This document shows positions 55,549 to 64,000 of a stretch of 64,000 bases of DNA, one piece after another (position 1 is the first letter of the stretch; every line of letters starts with the position of its first letter). Where the stretch lies: positions 55,626,924 through 55,690,923 of the forward strand of contig CM056730.1 of assembly GCA_029844215.1 (NCBI GenBank), read 5' to 3'. A program made the translations under genes and the position numbers. The notes beneath the pieces were generated by a model. The model worked only from the letters and a program-made list of their open reading frames with translations. It was not told the origin of the DNA and did no database searches. The stretch comes from Przewalskia tangutica (Eukaryota > Streptophyta > Magnoliopsida > Solanales > Solanaceae).

Positions 55549-57821
55549 TGTCACGACCCGACCCCGGGACTGCGACTGGTGCCCTACCTGGGCACCCTGT
55601 TCAGGTATACATCAGAGAATAGCAGCGGAACATACACAACATAAACACATATGTAAATAATAACATCCCAGGCTAGCCGATAAGGCCGTCTTCCATAATA
55701 TAAACATACTCAAAAGTACAATCAGATAATCGCTTACACCCAACCACATATGTGAATACAGCACTTAGGAATAATAATCGTGGCGGGACGGGGCTCGCCA
55801 TACCCCTGAATGTACATAAATCTACAACACCAGGGAAAAGACTGTACCAAAAGAGACAAGCCTCCGGATAAATGGAGCTTCTGACATCTGATAAGTGATC
55901 CTAAGAATGAGGATCCACCACCTGCTTACCCTTTCCTTCGGCATGAACGCATCCCCCGAGGAAGGGGGTCAGTACACAGTATGTACTAAGTATGTAAAAC
56001 TGGAAAGTACTGTAATTACAACATAAGTTCAAAACAAAGCCAGAGACATGTATGATAACAAAATTACAGTACACAGTGCCTTACTAACAATGAGAGTAAA
56101 TCAAGGGAATACGTACAACATCACAATAGGAGACTCCCGATCATATCATGGGTAGCGAACCCATAGAAACATGTGGTATAACGTCTTAGGGTTTTTACCC
56201 CTCATTTATACTCTTACCCTGAAGCAGGTGGTATAACGTCTTGGGGGTTTGCCCCTCATTTATACTCTTACCCTGGAGAAGGTAATAAAGCAGGTGGTAT
56301 AACGTCTTGGGGGTGTACCCCTCATTTATACTCTTATCCTGGAGAAGGTGGTATATCGTCTTGGGGGTTTGCCCCTCACTTATACTCTTACCCTATCTCA
56401 ACCGTCATTATACAATAAATAAGCAAGTTAGAAATCCCCCTAACTTCTTATTAGTCTTATTCATCTACACTCTCATTTTAGTTCACTTAAGGCACTAATA
56501 TGTTATAATAAATCCGGGAGTTTAACCCAAAGTACTACGACTTTCCAACTGCTAGAAATGACTCATTTCCATATAGAACTTCCAAGATACTATAAACCGT
56601 AGTATCAACTCAAAATTACTTTTCAAGACCAGTCACAATACCTTTAAAAATAAAGTTAGGTTTCTAAATCAAGTGACTCCTTTTTATTATAAAACCTTAG
56701 GCAATTGATGCCTTAAAAATCAAATTGCCTTTTCATTAAAATTAAGTCATTTATCTTTCCATAAAGCAAATATAACCAACTCCCCATAAAGTCGTTACAT
56801 TCGCTTTATACCTTAGCCATATACAATTTCCTATCCAAGGGACTTATACGTTTAAAACGGAACAAGTATCACATACTTTAAAACTCTTCAAGTCCCTTAA
56901 CTTTAATAAAACATTAGACATCCTTAATACTTTCAAAGGAGTGAGTTAATCTCCTAACTCACCCAACTTGGCTATTCATAAAACTAGTAAAGGATATCAA
57001 GGTCTTGTACGTCTACCGTACTATATACGTACAACTAGTCATGCTCAAAAGATAGGAAAAGTTCTACATACCTCGCCGGGTCAAACCACTTGCCAAGTAC
57101 AAAGTCCCGCCCGTAGTATGTCAACCTATAATATTCACAATACGTCTATTAAAGCCTTACTTCAAACGTAGAATATTATAAGTGTCAAGTCGCTAAATTC
57201 TACGGAAAATCGGACAACACCTCCTTTGTTTCTACTTACTTTGCCACCGTTTTCAAGGCCGAATACAATAACCAAACACGCCACATTTAAGGCTCAATCA
57301 AAGCAATTAATCAATAGGGGATTACACACCTACTAGACGTGTAAAATTCCGCCCCACAAACGATAACAAACTGATACAACTACTAGTCCAATTTCGGCCA
57401 TAATGGATACAACAATACCAATTCTTATCCAATTTCCATTTCAATCCAAATTGGTAGCATAACATGATATCAAGTCGCATTTGATTACAACTACCATAAT
57501 CTTCAAGTAACTAACATGCGACGATTTCTAATAAACGACCAATTAGTAATCTAATCTTCAAGTGGCTTGTATAACATTTCGGATATAAGCTACAAGCAAT
57601 CCATAATACTTATAAACTTCAACATATCAACTTCATGCTAGCAACATGTAAGGCTAACAACAACAATATAAATATATAATCTTGTAACGCTTTTAAAAGA
57701 CAAGATTATACCTTAACGAATCTTAATCCAATTCCAAATCCGAAGTCGCTCCTTAGAAACTTAGAGCCTCTTCAAGACGCTTCAATCCTCTAGTTGAGAC
57801 CCTTAGAACAACACCAACAAT
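55549..57821 (-). mobile_element. Inverted B-type LTR lacking its 5' part (I)
   Basis: The minus strand matches the B LTR from its 3' end (55549) to a point equal to about 17905, including the four-copy array (56165-56400). About 600 bp with the LTR start is missing; at 57821 the sequence switches to plus-strand A-type LTR. It entered LTR H at 55548/55549; TAGTC (55544-55548) is the expected duplication on that side. Confidence 0.88.
56165..56400 (-). repeat. B-type minisatellite in LTR I, 4 copies
   Basis: This has the same unit and copy number as 19325-19552, in opposite orientation. Confidence 0.9.
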
Positions 57822-58199
57822 TTCCTAGATCATGACTGCTTAATAAGATTGTTTATAAACAAGAATAACCTACTCACCTATAAGGCATATGTTTCTCAAA
57901 ACATTTAAAGGAGAATTATGTTTAAAGGATTAAAACTATGAACTACGAAACCTTTTCTAAAATGAGAAACTTGAGCATTTGAAATTAGGCAAACTTGAAC
58001 GTTTGGAAAATAAGGTTGTTACTTGATTTTACAAAGGAAAAGCATTTTGGTTTACTTAACGATGTTAGTCACTCTATTTTTTTATACTACGGGTATCGGG
58101 TGACCTTTGTAAAAGAAATGGATCTTTAAAAGTAATTTAACGTACGTAGTACCTTAGGGTTAAAACCCGGACTTTGGCATAAAATGAAAGTACTTTGAG

Positions 58200-58300
58200 T
58201 TGTGTATAACTTGCCTATGCTTGTTGTCGTGAAGCTTGCCTATGCTTGTTGTCGTGACGCTTGCCTATACTTGTTGTTGTGAAAACTTGCCTATGCTTGT
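58200..58300 (+). repeat. Short tandem repeat in A4, 4 copies of about 27 bp
   Basis: The unit is AACTTGCCTATGCTTGTTGT and variants. Two decayed copies are seen at 7350-7400 in A1. Confidence 0.8.
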
Positions 58301-58364
58301 TGTGATAGCCTTTGTTGTATTTCTGCACTCGCCTCTCGATGGAGGGCGGTTGATTTGTTGTGAA

Positions 58365-58605
58365 CGATTCTACACCGAGTCCCACGAGACGGGCAGGACA
58401 CGATTTCATTTGATTATACACAGAGTCCCACGAGATGTGCAGTGACACGTATTCAATTTGATTATACACCGAGTCCCACGAGATGGGCAGGGACACGTAT
58501 TCCATCTGATTATACACCGAGTCCCACGAGATGGGCAGGGACACGTATTTCATCTGATTCTACACCGAGTCCCACGAGATGGGTAGGGACACGTATTTCA
58601 TCTGG
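58365..58605 (+). repeat. 48-bp minisatellite in A4, 5 copies
   Basis: The unit contains TACACCGAGTCCCACGAGAT and GGGCAGGGACACGTATT. Again a multiple of three, giving false open frames. It differs completely from the A1 array at the same position. Confidence 0.9.
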
Positions 58606-59092
58606 TTATCATACATGTCTCCTGCTTTATATAGACTATTATGATTTCATTTACGCCTTTTTACGCTTTCACATACTTGGTACCGTTGTATCGACCTCTC
58701 GGGGCCGCGTTCATGCCGCAGTGGAAGTACATCGGTTGTGGATCCTCGCCATAGGATCACAGTCGTGTCGGGAAGCCCCATTTCTTGGAGGCTTATATTT
58801 TGGTATGTTACCACAGTCAGCAGATTCTTATACCTTCGTGGTATGGCGGGGCCCCGTCCGTCATAGCCGTTGTAAAAATCTTAGAGGTCTGTAGTAATCA
58901 CAAGTGTGGTTTGTAAAAAGGATGATCGTCGGTATTTATGTATATATGATGAAGGCAATCGCTTTTTGGTTGCTGTTTATTTATCTTGTCTCTTAATTCA
59001 TGTTCATGTTTTTATTTCCGCTGATTTTCTCTCGATGTTGTATCACTAGGGTGCCCGGTAGGCACTACCACGGCCCGAGTTCGGTCGTGACA

Positions 59093-60114
59093 ATTATGAT
59101 TCAGTTCTTTCTTTAAATTCGTGCTTAAGTCAAAAGACATTGCCGCACAATTATGTATGCTTCTATATATAGTATACTTCAACTATACATTCCTACAACA
59201 TGTAATTTCCAATTACAATAGAAGGTCAAGAGTGTTTACCTCGATAAGCCCAAAATTATCCGAGTTTAAATGTCGATCCTGAGCAAGGTTTAGCTCCTAC
59301 TCGGCGCCCGACCCGCTCCACACAACCCTTAGAAGTTCTAACCAACTTCTACTTAATACTCCAACCAACTATGGAGATTTTCCTTAGTTTCGGTTTTGTG
59401 ACTAAGGGAAGTATAATAGTATTTCTGGGCTTTTCGTATAAGTATAACCTTAGAATACTACAAGGTATACGACTAAGGTAATTTGGGCATTATAACAATA
59501 CTTTTGAGAGTATTTCTACCAAGAGGGGGGGGTATATATACGAGACAACACCACAAGTGGGTACTCTCGGCCAAGGGGGGGGGGAGACTCTCGGCCACAA
59601 GGCCTCACAAAGGGGGAGAACGAGAACAACATCAAGGGAGGGGGAGGATTTCTAACACTTAGAACAATTTAGGATGAAGAAGTTCATCAAAGGGGAGGGG
59701 TATTTATAGGTCAAGCCATGGCCAACCAATGGCTAAGATCATGCCAAGTAGTAGGCAAGTGTAGGGCTAGGATTCATCCAAGTACACCTTATCCATCTAC
59801 CACACCAACCAACACAAAATATCCTACCTACTCCCACATGCCCAAATCGTCAATTCCGCCCAACACACCCACCAATGAGAGGGTGCCAAGTGTCGCCCTC
59901 TTGTTGGTCCAAAATGTTTCGTCTCTCGGAAAAATCCGCAAAAATTGGAAATGACATAGCCGGAATTTTCCCTACGAAAGCTGTGAAAACGTTTCGTCGA
60001 AAAACGACTCTAACCGGGTGTTGTGAACAAAAAATAATTCGGCCAAGCCTATTTGAAGTTCGAATTTTCTACGTACGTTCCTACGTACATACTCTGGAAA
60101 TACGGGGTATAACA
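59093..60114 (-). mobile_element. Remaining 5' part of the 3' LTR of inverted element A5
   Basis: On the minus strand the LTR runs from TGTTATACCCCG (60114) to a point inside the A-type LTR, where A4 interrupts. It matches 14360-15796. It has the TATA box at 59701-59709 and G-runs on the plus strand. Confidence 0.85.
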
Positions 60115-60400
60115 TTCTCCCCTCCTTAGAAACATTCGTCCCGAATGTTCCTTTAAGTCTCAAAACAAACGTGCGCCAGTATAGTCTTCACTACTATACT
60201 TACGAGAACAATCCTGCCACACATGGCCACAGAAACACCCGCGCAAATACCTCCATCCAAGTCCATGAGGAAACACCTCTAACATCACAAACGCTCCCAT
60301 CCAAGGGTCTAAAATAAAATTCCTTCGCACTTTCTCCATACAAAAGAAATGGCCACATCTCTGCTCTCAATACATGCTTGCTTCTCCCTTTACTCGTCGT

Positions 60401-60489
60401 GATACCACTTTTGTCACTTTGCCGCGAGGTTCTAGTGTCACTCCGGCGACCCAACAAATGGTACCGGACTGCATGCGATCCCAGAGGAT
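60401..60489. mobile_element. 89-bp insert with 5-bp duplication GTCGT
   Basis: The sequence is bordered by GTCGT at 60396-60400 and 60490-60494. Three relatives have GTCGT once at this spot: A2 near 9851, and A1 and C/A3 in their orientation near 2199 and 25838. The insert begins GATACCACTTTTGTCAC, which on the other strand is the LTR-end plus start-of-primer-site junction (GTGACAAAAGTGGTATC). The rest matches nothing in the window. It has no TG...CA ends. Confidence 0.75.
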
Positions 60490-60559
60490 GTCGTACACTT
60501 CTTGTACACTCGAACTCTTACCACATTTCACATCGCTCAGCTTTCCAAATCTCGGTTAT

Positions 60560-61440
60560 CATCTTCAACTTGGTCATCATTAATCGGGAACACACCTGGA
60601 TGGATCTCCGATTTCTTCTCGAACATAACACGAAGATCGACGACCGCTTCCTAAGTCGGACGGCAATGCTAACATATAGGCAACCCGGCCTATCCTCACA
60701 TGAACTCAAAAGGCCCTCAAGAATCGGCTAAGTTTCCTCTGCTTTTCCAAAACTCGTCACACCCAACCCGGTGGTACTTTCAAGAAGACCGACCGCCAAC
60801 TGAACTCTAAGCGTCGCCGCCGATTATCCGCACGATTTCTCCGAGCCGCCGTAACCTCTTCTAGACAAGCTTTACCTCGCCCATCTGCTGAAACAAGCCT
60901 GAACCAACTATCTGAATCTTGCCAACATCGAACCAATCGACCGGCGACTTACACATCCGCCCCTACAAGGCTTCATAAGGCGACATCCGAACACTGAAAT
61001 GGTAGCCTAAACACTCCCTCCACAGGAGAAAACAATCCCCATAACTACCCCTGAAATCCATACACTGGCCCGAGGGCGAATGCGATTCTGAGACTCACCT
61101 GAGTTCTTAACCCTGCTTGGTAAAACTTCCATAAAGAAAAAGAAACAGCCGTAACCTGGGCCCCACTGTCTGCCATAAGGTGAAGGTAGGCACCCCGTGC
61201 AGCCTTACAACCTTTCTGATATATCAACACTGCTGAGTACACGGTCCTGACCGAAAAACACGACGGGCTGCCCCCATCGGCCCGACTACTGGTTGAACGC
61301 ATCCACGAACTCGTACGCTGGTTAACTAAACTTGGGCCTAACACCCTCATAACCCTAACACAAAGCGGGACCACCACAAACTGACCCCACCACCATACAG
61401 GCCGCGGGTTGACCCGCAACGTGGCCTCAACCCGACCCGG
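60560..61440 (-). pseudogene. Decayed integrase (A5)
   Basis: The same succession as in A2 is present: first-Asp region near 61340 (GGGTTATGAGGGTGTTAGGC on the minus strand), the SDRGAQ equivalent near 61170, the stretch before the C-terminal domain near 60910-60990, and the C-terminal piece near 60640-60700. Frameshifts and stops occur throughout, and no catalytic triad can be read. A 145-codon open stretch (61045-61482, minus) crosses this region but mixes frames of the ancestral gene, so I do not call it a gene. Confidence 0.55.
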
Positions 61441-61829
61441 CAACGCGCAAGACATTAGCTCCCCGAACCGGAAAACTCTCACTAATCACGTTACGAAAAC
61501 CTAGCGGTCTTCTTAGCTCAACTACCCTCTTTCATTCCACACTACTCAGGGACTTATCCCACAAACATAGCTTACGTGCACTATGCACTCCGACTAGGGT
61601 CAACCATAAAATACTTCTTTACTCGAGATGGCCTTTCCTCTAAAGTCTCTACGTATAAAGCTCTAAGGCTCACACCTTCTCTATCCCCCAAATCTTACTT
61701 GGTTAACTAACCAAGATTTCTAATTACAATTACATAGCACTTATGATATACCCATCTTATCACACATACAGATCTCTAGAGGGTTAAGGATATATCTATA
61801 TCTACTGCTTCACTCCCCTTAGTCGTTCT

Positions 61830-62588
61830 AATCAAACCTGCCCCGTAGGGCGCATAGCTAAGGGAGGATGACGAACTACCCACCGATCCTGAAGGCTAAG
61901 TCCTCCTACTAGGACATCCTTTCGACACATGGCCCTGACGGCCGCAGGTAAAACAAGTACCAACTAAAAGACGACATTCCCCGGGATGACGTCTGTCACA
62001 CTGTGAATACCGAGGGAACACTGAATCCGGCTGGCTGGAACCTACGTGTAGCTATGAACCGGAAGCTCTGGAGCTCTGACCAACTTCTGCATACCCCGAA
62101 CGTCCTGAACCCTGTGGAGGACCTTTCAGACCGGGCGAGGTGCATATCTAATCTGGCAGCGAGGCGATCCGCTCGAAAGTTACCAGGACCTTGCCGCTCG
62201 CCCTCTCGCCGCCCTTGGTTAACCCGTCGATCTCTACGCTTCGGCTCACGCCGCTTCAATCAAGAATTACTCTTGTACAACCTCTCTTAGATAGTCATCA
62301 AGACTTGCGTACATCGGTATACTCTCTGGTAGCCAAATCCATAGCTAGTAATGTGGTCGCCTTTTGCAATCTATATTCTCTGCTCTGGCCGTGAACCGAA
62401 GGTTCATATATCATGGTCGTAGTAGGCATCGCCGCCGTGCTAAACTCACTGGGCCGTGACGAGCATAACTCCTCAATAAAACACCACCCTAGGTGATGAT
62501 CGCTCAGGCCCCAGAACCCTCTCAGACTTACTCGCAGCCTCCTCGCCGCTTTGCCTCCTGGGCCCGGGTTTGCCCTACGCGGAGGCAT
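61830..62588 (-). pseudogene. gag: gag pseudogene of element A5
   Basis: The minus-strand start codon at 62588 gives MPPRRANPGPGGKAARR, the family N-terminus with a changed reading after it. Further fragments are the KRREPKRRDRRVNQG linker (near 62250), a PGNFRADRLAARLD stretch (near 62185, the region between capsid and knuckle) and the tail near 61850. The capsid domain is almost gone, at about 760 bp against 1308 bp in F. A Cys-rich stretch near 61950 is the knuckle remnant. Confidence 0.78.
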
Positions 62589-62787
62589 AACGATAAGGGA
62601 AAGAATTACGTTAGAGGGTCCAACTTACAACACAGCTCTAAGGCACGATCTCAGAGTGAGAAGAAATAGAAACCAATCCTAAATATCCTATAGCCTCCTG
62701 ATTATTGGTGCACAACACACCGATAATCAAGACTTCATCGATACGGTCAGAGACACTTTCCGAGGATTAATCGCTCGATACCACTTT

Positions 62788-64000
62788 TGTCACGACCCAA
62801 CCTGCCCGTGGATCGTGCCTTACCTCGCACCCTAGTGATACAAAGATCGAGTAATCGGAACATAAAACAAGACATGAAAATATTATGAAGTAAGAAACGA
62901 TGTCGGAGAAAACTTGCCTTACGCATATATATAAATCAATTTTAAACCGAACAGCTTACATCCCATTACAACTCGCCCACAAAAGTACTACGCACTCTAA
63001 GAATGATACGACAACAATGGCGGACAGACTCGCCATACCTCGAATGTAAATACCTACAACGATGTGACTATACCACCGATAAGCCTCCGAGAAACGGAGC
63101 TTCCCATACGCCGAATCAGGACCCGAGAACTAGGATCAACGATCGTGTACCTCAACTCGCGGCATGAACGCAGCCTCAAGGAGGTCAAGACAACAGTACC
63201 AAGTATGTGAAATCGAAAATATCAGAAATGAAATCATAATAGTCTATAAAGCAGAGACATGTATGATAACCAAACTACGCTTCACAATAAATAAATATGT
63301 CAAGTCGTGACTCACGCCTCAAAGTCATCACTCAAATGTAACTATGGGTCTCACGCCATAACACCAATCATGCCCGTGGAATACCTTCCTCACCGCCAGC
63401 TTTATGATATAAAAGCACCAAGCAATACATGAACACTGTGTCCCACCTGTGTCCTAATAAAACAAAGACAGGTAAGTACGAAGGCATAACCGACTACTAA
63501 CACCTACAAGACTAATGTGGTCATAAATCAGATCATGATATCTGCTTGCACTGGCCACATGATCAAAGCCGGTCACTCGCTCGCAGATCAAATGCGCGCT
63601 CTAGCCCCGAACTCTCCGTAGCTCGCATAGGCCAACCTCATAGGCCCGCATGAGGTATTCCTCGCATCGAGGGTAGCTACTCCCGCATCGCCCCGACTCG
63701 CATCCGCATGGCCAAAGACCGCATGACCACAAGGGCCGCGAAACTAACACGAACTCCCGTAGTTCCGCATGGATCCCCGACCCGCATGAGGTATTCTCGA
63801 ATCACGGTCCTGCATCACCGAGTCTACCCCGCATCGGAGGGCAGCTTAACCTCCGGAAATAAGTCAAGGTGAGTGGTACAATACCCACATAACGGCTGAG
63901 AGTCAAACAACTTTAAGCGCAGTCGAGGGAAAACCCCCTTTACACAAAACATCACAAGATACTTACACACGTAGCATCCTAGCATGTTTACTTATCAAAT
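62788..64000 (-). mobile_element. 3' part of the 5' LTR of inverted element A5
   Basis: The minus strand ends in the LTR terminus (GGTTGGGTCGTGACA) at 62788, next to a decayed primer site (62773-62783, one base lost). The LTR runs out of the window at 64000. It contains the hairpin chain (about 63005-63195) and A2-type repeats (63590-63850). In the last stem ATGGCG/CGCCAT replaces GGCGGG/CCCGCC. Confidence 0.85.
63590..63850 (-). repeat. Imperfect repeats in the A5 LTR
   Basis: Units around CCCGCATGAGGTATTCCTCG and CATCGAGGGTAGCTACTCC match those at 13060-13370. Confidence 0.6.

Larger units (their letters stand above)
57822..59092 (+). mobile_element. 3' part of an A-type LTR (A4)
   Basis: It begins mid-LTR at TTTCCTAGATCATG (equal to about 6993 in A1) and ends TTCGGTCGTGACA. 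It carries two arrays (58200-58300; 58365-58605), the distal TATA-like box (58626-58634) and a decayed hairpin chain. It sits inside the inverted LTR of A5, as A1 sits in A2. ATTAT at 59093-59097 is the expected right-hand duplication. Confidence 0.85.
60115..62787 (-). mobile_element. Internal region of inverted element A5
   Basis: This has the same order as A2 on the minus strand: primer site, leader, gag ruin (62588 to about 61830), gene-less spacer (about 61460-61830), integrase ruin (about 61440-60560), tail with an 89-bp insert (60401-60489), and the hairpin and polypurine tract (60115-60147). It is more decayed than A2. No RT. Confidence 0.83.

Noticed and set aside
61045..61482. A 145-codon minus-strand open frame as a real gene
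   Set aside because: It lies on decayed integrase sequence in a mixed frame, and its homologue in A2 (10623-10892) is open over a different length. There is no domain in the translated frame.

Overview
The window is plant nuclear heterochromatin made entirely of nested, mostly broken LTR retrotransposons of the Ty3/Gypsy chromovirus type. No host gene, tRNA gene, rRNA gene or CRISPR array was seen. The best clade match is Tekay/Del: LTRs of about 2.8-3.6 kb, TG...CA ends (TGTTAYACCCCG ... GTCGTGACA), a 5-bp target duplication, an initiator-Met tRNA primer site (TGGTATCAGAGC), a gag with a CCHC knuckle, and an integrase followed by a chromodomain. The organism is a flowering plant. A solanaceous or other asterid host is my guess from the general look of the LTRs, and I hold it weakly.

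Layout. 1-8656 (+): element A1 (end of 5' LTR, gag and integrase ruins, 3' LTR), whose 3' LTR is split by a clean solo LTR, G1 (4109-6866). 8657-15796 (-): element A2. 15797-20167 (+): integrase/chromodomain part and 3' LTR of element B. 20168-29342 (+): a C-type 5' LTR and leader fused to an A-type 3' half (A3). 29343-29418 and 38014-41666 (+): one E-type LTR split by the complete gag-only element D (29419-38013). 41669-50361 (+): gag-only element F, with a mosaic 3' LTR broken at 50361. 50362-53980 (+): integrase/chromodomain end and 3' LTR of element G2. 53981-57821 (-): pieces of E-, C- and B-type LTRs. 57822-59092 (+): A-type LTR piece A4. 59093-64000 (-): element A5.

Reading the right-hand borders gives a nest about six deep: E contains C/A3, which contains B, then A2, then A1, then G1. 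Several left borders lie outside the window.

No reverse transcriptase, RNase H or protease could be recognised anywhere. The gag-bearing elements share one post-gag structure lacking protease-RT-RNase H. A-type copies keep a decayed integrase; D and F keep only gag. They are therefore non-autonomous and would need enzymes from a relative. B and G2 show the integrase-chromodomain end of what were probably autonomous relatives.

The most interesting signal is in cis-acting structure. A leader hairpin between primer site and gag carries a self-complementary GTGCAC loop and shows compensatory changes between copies, resembling a retroviral dimer-initiation hairpin. A chain of small hairpins near the LTR 3' end is kept across diverged LTR families. 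A perfect inverted repeat sits against every polypurine tract. A palindromic ACGT-core box lies upstream of a TATA box. Each LTR type carries its own minisatellite. A separate oddity is an 89-bp insert with a 5-bp duplication inside A5.
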